From assembly GCF_005796225.1 (NCBI RefSeq), contig NZ_VAHO01000015.1:51064-115063 (forward strand): 64,000 bases of DNA, in the 5' to 3' direction. The stretch is from Pseudarthrobacter sp. NamE5 (lineage in GTDB: Bacteria; Actinomycetota; Actinomycetes; Actinomycetales; Micrococcaceae). Below the pieces are notes generated by a model. The model was not told the DNA's origin. It was given only the letters and a program-made list of their open reading frames with translations, and ran no database searches. Both the position numbers and the translations under genes were made by a program. Below are positions 59,766 through 64,000 of the stretch, piece by piece (the stretch's first letter is position 1; every line of letters starts with the position of its first letter).

Positions 59766-61991
59766 CTATCCTTCCTTCCGGCCCGCCCTGCCCATCGACG
59801 AGGCAACTTGCGTATGCGGCGAGTTGGCCGGCTCCGGGGCCCTCAAGAAGGCGAGCGAGGCCGCCACGGAATGGTCGGGTTTCTCCGGCGGGGTGTAGGC
59901 ACGGAGAACCAGGAGGGATTTCGAGGCAAGTTTTACGGTGCCGCCAGCCTTCAGGATTCCCGTGTCTGCGTGTTCACCTGCCGTATCGATCAGCTGCTCC
60001 CAGGCAGGGGCGTACTCGGCTCCGGGAAGAGTGAAGTCCACCGGCTCGTCCCCCGAATTGCAGTAGAGCAGGAAGTTGTGATCCCGGATAACGCGGCCGC
60101 GGTGGTCCTTGCCGACGGCTTCGCCGTTGTAAAACACTCCAAGAGCCCGGGCCAGGGGGTTGCCCCAATCTTCCGGCACCATTTCGGACGCGTCCTTATT
60201 GAGCCAGACGATGTCCGGCAATGGCTGCCCGAGGGCGCGGCGCACAGGCCTGCCTTCGAAAAACCTGTTGCGGCGGAAGGTGGGATGTTCCCTGCGCAGG
60301 GTGCAAACGGCGGCAAGGAACTGGTTAAGGGGCTGATCCGCGGCCTCCCAGTTGATCCAGGACAGCGGCGAGTCGTGGCAGTAGGCGTTGTTGTTTCCGT
60401 ATTGCGTCCGTCCAAGCTCATCGCCGTGCGCCACCATGGGCACCCCCTGCGAGAGTAGAAGGGTGGCCAGGAAGTTGCGCTGCTGCCGGGCCCGCAGCGC
60501 CAGGATGTCCGGATCACCGGTAGGACCCTCAACGCCGCAGTTCCAGGAGCGGTTGTGGGACTCGCCGTCGTTGTTGTCCTCTCCGTTGGCTTCGTTGTGC
60601 TTGGAGTTGTAGGACACGAGGTCGCGCAGGGTGAAGCCATCGTGCGCTGTGACAAAGTTGATGGATGCCACCGGCCGGCGGCCCGAGCTCTCGTAGAGGT
60701 CAGATGATCCAGCGAGCCGGGAGGCGAACTCGCCAAGGGTGGCAGGAGCGCCGCGCCAGAAGTCGCGGACGGCGTCGCGGTATTTCCCGTTCCACTCGGT
60801 CCACAGCGGCGGGAAGTTGCCAACCTGGTAGCCTCCCGGGCCAACATCCCAAGGCTCGGCAATGAGCTTCACCTGTGAGACCACCGGGTCCTGCTGGACA
60901 AGGTCAAAGAAGCTGGAGAGCCGGTCAACCTCGTAAAACTCCCTTGCCAGGGCCGACGCGAGGTCGAAGCGGAAGCCGTCCACGTGCATTTCCAGCACCC
61001 AGTAGCGCAGCGAGTCCATCAGCAGCTGCAGGGCGTGCGGGTGGCGGACGTTGATGGTATTGCCGGTGCCTGTGTAGTCCAGGTAGTGCTGCTTTTCATG
61101 CTCCACCAGTCGGTAGTACGCCTGGTTGTCGATTCCCCTGAAGGACAGGGTGGGGCCCAAGTGGTTCCCTTCCGCCGTGTGGTTGTACACGACGTCGAGA
61201 ATTACCTCGATCCCGGCCGCATGCAGGGACCGGACCATCGCCTTGAATTCCTGCACCTGCTGGCCAGGCCTGGTGCTGCAACTGTAGCTCTCGTGCGGGG
61301 CGAAAAAGCCCATGGTGTTGTAGCCCCAGTAGTTTCTAAGTCCGCGGTCTTCCAGCACGCTGTCATGGACAAACTGGTGGACGGGCAACAGTTCGATCGC
61401 CGTGACCCCGAGCTTCTGCAGGTGCTCGATCACAGCCGGGTGGGCGATTCCGGCGTAGGTGCCGCGTTCCTCCTCCGGCACCTCAGGATGCGTCATGGTC
61501 AGCCCCTTTACGTGCGCCTCATAGATCAGGGTGTCGTTGTAGGGAATCCTTGGTGGGCGGTCGTGCTGCCAGTCAAAAAAGGGGCTGATCACCACCGACC
61601 GCATAGTGCTGGGCGCCGAGTCATCGGTATTGAACGAGGTCGGGTCGCCGAAATTGTAGGAAAACATCGGCTGGCCCCAGGTGATGCTCCCGCTCATTGC
61701 TTTCGCATAGGGGTCCATCAGCAGCTTATTGGGGTTGCAGCGCAGGCCCTGCGCCGGGTTGTACGGGCCATCCATCCGGTAGCCGTACAACTGCCCCGGC
61801 AAAACGTGCGGAAGGTAGCAGTGCCAGACAAACCCGTCCACGGCTTCCAGCCGGATCCGCTGCTCCACGCCCTCCTCGTCAAAGAGGCACAGGTACACCG
61901 CGCTCGCAGCCTCGCTAAAGATCGCGAAGTTCGTACCGCTGCCGTCATAAGTGGCACCCAGCGGATAAGGGCTCCCCGTCCAGACTTCCAT
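59766..61991 (-). CDS. glgX: Glycogen debranching enzyme (isoamylase type)
   Basis: About 741 residues: N-terminal CBM48 ([15 protein letters not shown]), then a GH13 barrel with [15 protein letters not shown] (nucleophile Asp), I-A-E-P-W-D (acid Glu) and T-A-H-D-G-F-T (third Asp), and a beta-sandwich C-terminus. It cleaves alpha-1,6 branches of phosphorylase-limited glycogen in the cytosol. The ATG at 61991 with GGAGG five bases upstream is chosen; the longer open frame to 62399 lacks coding features. The last 40 residues are variable. Confidence 0.92.
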   Translation of the reverse strand: MEVWTGSPYPLGATYDGSGTNFAIFSEAASAVYLCLFDEEGVEQRIRLEAVDGFVWHCYLPHVLPGQLYGYRMDGPYNPAQGLRCNPNKLLMDPYAKAMSGSITWGQPMFSYNFGDPTSFNTDDSAPSTMRSVVISPFFDWQHDRPPRIPYNDTLIYEAHVKGLTMTHPEVPEEERGTYAGIAHPAVIEHLQKLGVTAIELLPVHQFVHDSVLEDRGLRNYWGYNTMGFFAPHESYSCSTRPGQQVQEFKAMVRSLHAAGIEVILDVVYNHTAEGNHLGPTLSFRGIDNQAYYRLVEHEKQHYLDYTGTGNTINVRHPHALQLLMDSLRYWVLEMHVDGFRFDLASALAREFYEVDRLSSFFDLVQQDPVVSQVKLIAEPWDVGPGGYQVGNFPPLWTEWNGKYRDAVRDFWRGAPATLGEFASRLAGSSDLYESSGRRPVASINFVTAHDGFTLRDLVSYNSKHNEANGEDNNDGESHNRSWNCGVEGPTGDPDILALRARQQRNFLATLLLSQGVPMVAHGDELGRTQYGNNNAYCHDSPLSWINWEAADQPLNQFLAAVCTLRREHPTFRRNRFFEGRPVRRALGQPLPDIVWLNKDASEMVPEDWGNPLARALGVFYNGEAVGKDHRGRVIRDHNFLLYCNSGDEPVDFTLPGAEYAPAWEQLIDTAGEHADTGILKAGGTVKLASKSLLVLRAYTPPEKPDHSVAASLAFLRAPEPANSPHTQVASSMGRAGRKEG

Positions 61992-62213
61992 GTCCGCCTC
62001 CATCCCCAAGAGAACACCATCCAACCACAGCGGTGCGACATCCAGCTCGAAGGGCGGTGCGAGTAAAGCATTAGCACCAAAGAGGAATACGACGGCGGAT
62101 GCGCGCCGGGAGCCGGACAGCAGCAGGTGCCGGGCGGGGACACGGGAGAGCCATCGCCGGCAACGGCGCGGTAGCATCCGGCGCTGTTGGCAACCGTCTT
62201 GCAGACTGTTCCC

Positions 62214-62513
62214 ATGACCTTTGCGAATGTTGGAAGCCTCGTCACCAAGCCCGGCCAGCGTGAGGCGGTCGTCTCCATCCTGGTCCGGCCAATGGCCGGG
62301 CTGAAGGAGGCCGGTTGCCTGCTGTACGAGGTGGGCGTTAACGATGCCGCGCCGGACACAGTCTTCGTCTGCGAGCTGTGGGAGTCCCCGGAGGCACACC
62401 GGGCATCCCTGGAGCTGGAGAGCGTGCAGGCGGCCATCGCCGAAGCGATGCCCCTGCTGTCGGGGGAGATGGGTGGAAACCAGTTCCTGGTGAAGGGCTC
62501 GCCGCTCCGCTGA
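62214..62513 (+). CDS. ABM-domain protein, putative quinol monooxygenase
   Basis: A 99-residue dimeric alpha-beta barrel protein. F-A-N-V-G-S-L-V-T-K-P-G-Q-R-E-A-V at the start, G-C-L-L-Y-E-V-G in the centre, and F-V-C-E-L-W-E-S-P-E-A-H-R-A-S-L as third strand and helix match YgiN-type monooxygenases. Such proteins oxidise quinols or aromatic polyketides without cofactor, but many are of unknown role. The ATG at 62214 lacks a clear Shine-Dalgarno. It is divergent from glgX. Confidence 0.82.
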   Translation: MTFANVGSLVTKPGQREAVVSILVRPMAGLKEAGCLLYEVGVNDAAPDTVFVCELWESPEAHRASLELESVQAAIAEAMPLLSGEMGGNQFLVKGSPLR

Positions 62514-62622
62514 CCAGGCTCTGCACTGCAGGAATTTTCCCTAACGACACTGTTCCTCCCGTCGCTCAGCAACTAGGCTGGCCCGCACGACTGGACACGG
62601 ACGAACGGGGTAAGGGAGTCAC

Positions 62623-63525
62623 ATGAGACCGCTGCCTGCACTTGAGCTTGTTGCCCGCCTGGAAGATGCCGAGTGGCTGGATCCCGTGGCCAAGAAGGTC
62701 CGGAAAGCCGTGAGAAAGGTGATCCGGCCCCGCTGGGCGCGGGACGTCCTGCATGGGGTTCCCATCGGTCATCCTGTCCACCCGCTCGCAGTCCAGGTTC
62801 CCATCGGGGCGTGGGTTTCAGCCGGCGTCCTGGATGCGATCCCTGGCAGCGAGAACGCAGCGAGGGTGTTGATCGGGGTGGGAACCGCCAGCGTGCTTCC
62901 GTCGGCACTCGCCGGGTTCACCGACTGGACGCAGCTGCACAGCCAGCAGCAGCGGGTAGGCCTGGTCCATGCTGCAGCGAACGTCACGGCAACCGGCTTC
63001 TACATCGCATCGCTGGTGCAGCGAACCAGGGGCAGGCAAGGCAGCGGAAAGATACTCGCCTACCTGGGGCTCGCCACAGTCGGCGCCAGTGGTTTCCTGG
63101 GCGGGCACCTCAGCTACCGCCAGGCCGCCGGCGTCAACCACAGCGAGGACATTCCGCACCGGTTCCCCAGCGGGTGGCAATCGCTGGCGCCGCTGGCAGA
63201 GCTGCCGGAAGGCAAGCTCCACAAGAGCGTTGTGGCCGGAATCCCGCTGCTTGTTTATCGGGAGGCAGAGGATGTCCGCGCGCTGTCCGACGTCTGCAGC
63301 CACCTCGCCGGACCGCTGCACGAGGGCAAGCTCAAGGGCGGCAGGCTCCAGGACGGGGGAGTTGATGGTGCTGGTGACCCATGCGTCGTCTGCCCGTGGC
63401 ACGGCAGTAAGTTTTCGCTGCGCACGGGAGAGGTCCAGGGCGGTCCGGCAACAGCAAAGCAGCCGGTGTTCGAGACGCGGGTAAGCGGGGGGCTTGTCGA
63501 AGTGCGGCTGCCCGGGGCTGACTAG
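62623..63525 (+). CDS. Membrane DUF2231-Rieske iron-sulfur fusion protein
   Basis: A 300-residue protein. Residues 45-165 are a DUF2231 membrane module with four spans (G-H-P-V-H-P-L-A-V-Q-V-P-I-G-A-W is its signature). Residues 185-298 form a Rieske domain with C-S-H-L-A-G-P-L and C-P-W-H-G-S-K-F, the Cys-His pairs that hold a 2Fe-2S cluster; the insertion D-G-G-V-D-G-A-G-D-P before the second pair is short. It probably passes electrons at the membrane; partners are not in the window. A long GGAG-like leader ends with GGGAG seven bases before the ATG. Confidence 0.87.
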   Translation: MRPLPALELVARLEDAEWLDPVAKKVRKAVRKVIRPRWARDVLHGVPIGHPVHPLAVQVPIGAWVSAGVLDAIPGSENAARVLIGVGTASVLPSALAGFTDWTQLHSQQQRVGLVHAAANVTATGFYIASLVQRTRGRQGSGKILAYLGLATVGASGFLGGHLSYRQAAGVNHSEDIPHRFPSGWQSLAPLAELPEGKLHKSVVAGIPLLVYREAEDVRALSDVCSHLAGPLHEGKLKGGRLQDGGVDGAGDPCVVCPWHGSKFSLRTGEVQGGPATAKQPVFETRVSGGLVEVRLPGAD

Positions 63526-63550
63526 GCGCCTTTCCTCAGTGCCGACTGGC

Positions 63551-63696
63551 CGCTCCAGCCCCGGGTCCCAACTGGCTGAGCCGGGCGAACTGCACCCTCC
63601 AACCCGGCTGGGGGTGCTGCCCGCTCCAGCCCTCGGTGCCCAACTGCCTGAGCCGGGTGAACTGCACCCTCCAACCCGGCTGGGGGTGCTGCCCGG
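63551..63696. repeat. Tandem 71-72 bp hairpin repeat, two copies
   Basis: Units begin at 63551 and 63622 and agree closely, with a one-base indel. AGCCGGGT pairs with ACCCGGCT in the second unit (one mismatch in the first) across a loop containing CTGCACCCTCC. The repeat fills the junction between the convergent Rieske and HNH genes, as the 56-bp array does at 6401. Confidence 0.8.
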
Positions 63697-63724
63697 TCCT
63701 GCCCGAAGGGAATCGCGTGCCCAA

Positions 63725-64000
63725 TCAGCTCTGGGCGCCGTAGAGGAAGCGGTGTAGACCGTCCTCTCCGGCGGAGAGAGGAGCCCGGAGGTAGTCGACA
63801 GTCCCGCGGACGGCAGTAGGCATGAGTGGATGGAGCTTACCACCAGGCATGACGTGCCCAGGCAGTATCCGGTCTGGCCAGTGGGGTGGTTCCCAGTCCT
63901 GGTGTTCGCTTTTGTACTTTCGGCGGGTGGGTGAGATCCAGCCGGGTGGTTGGTTTTTGGTGGCTGGGGTTGGTTTCCAGCCGCTGGTGTGTCTTAGCCG
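63725..64000 (-). CDS. C-terminal end of a DUF222/HNH endonuclease-type protein (cut by window edge)
   Basis: A minus-strand frame enters at the right edge and runs 91 codons to a TGA at 63725-63727. It contains P-P-G-W-I-S-P-T-R-R-K-Y and S-E-H-Q-D-W-E-P-P-H-W-P, the typical end of the HNH motif proteins with a DUF222 region that are abundant in Arthrobacter and other actinobacteria. Only the C-terminus is visible; the HNH core itself lies outside the window or at its very edge. The role of these proteins is unknown; they are multicopy in many genomes. Confidence 0.8.
   Translation of the reverse strand, partial: RLRHTSGWKPTPATKNQPPGWISPTRRKYKSEHQDWEPPHWPDRILPGHVMPGGKLHPLMPTAVRGTVDYLRAPLSAGEDGLHRFLYGAQS

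Noticed and set aside
61992..62399. 136-residue N-terminal extension of glgX
   Set aside because: The usual GlgX length is met from the ATG at 61991, which has a good ribosome-binding site; the extension overlaps the divergent ABM gene.

Overview
The window is about 66-68% GC with dense, mostly ATG/GTG-started genes, frequent 1-8 nt start/stop overlaps, and actinobacterial family markers: a DUF3073 protein, a DUF4031-HD protein, a Septum_form-type protein, a HAIR (HspR) box before clpB, and the C-terminus of a DUF222/HNH protein. Taken together this looks like a chromosomal segment of a Micrococcaceae actinobacterium close to Arthrobacter/Pseudarthrobacter. I see no rRNA, tRNA, CRISPR, prophage or insertion sequence. 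The genus call is an inference from protein family content, not from a database search.

Layout. 0-11 kb: a small membrane protein, two tandem MFS transporters, a methyltransferase, a DEAD-box RNA helicase behind a long leader with a terminator-like hairpin, a metallo-beta-lactamase-fold hydrolase, an aldo/keto reductase, a P-loop kinase, a paired SMR (Gdx-type) exporter preceded by a guanidine-III riboswitch, and a ferritin. 10.5-18.7 kb: a ROK regulator divergent from a six-gene sugar operon (binding protein, two permeases, ATPase, GH63-like hydrolase, Gfo/Idh/MocA oxidoreductase). 18.7-29.7 kb: HutD, stand-alone trpF, small conserved proteins, mopI-modABC, clpB, a septum-formation-like protein and DUF3073. 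29.9-36.2 kb: a five-gene operon of two oligopeptide-type ATPases, an MFS exporter, a family-5 binding protein and a single-chain fused DppB-DppC permease, headed by a Fur/Zur-like box. 36.4-40.6 kb: purF-purM, a membrane protein and uraD-uraH. 40.9-44.7 kb: a partner-switching operon (receiver-SpoIIE phosphatase, STAS antagonist, RsbW-like kinase) with a BcsA-like glycosyltransferase inside it. 44.9-49.5 kb: two small unrecognised genes, GNAT, a hypothetical protein, MFS, bcp and a receiver-less winged-helix protein. 49.5-55.9 kb: hyi-glxR-gcl-glxK-allB, the allantoin/glyoxylate-to-glycerate route. 56-64 kb: an MHS-family transporter, an M20 amidohydrolase, a duplicated Lrp-type regulator, glgX, an ABM monooxygenase, a DUF2231-Rieske protein and the cut-off HNH gene.

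Gene cooperation. The ureide genes are split between two sites (uraDH at 40 kb; allB-glxK-gcl-glxR-hyi at 50-56 kb). Together they take hydroxyisourate to allantoin, open allantoin, and convert glyoxylate to phosphoglycerate; uricase and the allantoate-degrading step are not in the window. The 11.7-18.7 kb operon forms a complete import-and-hydrolyse system for an unidentified glycoside. The 30-36 kb operon has the composition of a metallophore export/import cassette.

Convergent gene junctions repeatedly hold large inverted repeats or tandem hairpins. One family (consensus arms near GAGTTTTTGTCC...ATATGC) occurs three times. The most interesting items are the Fur/Zur-box operon with its fused permease, the glycosyltransferase embedded in a partner-switch operon, the GH63-like sugar operon, and the intergenic dyad families.
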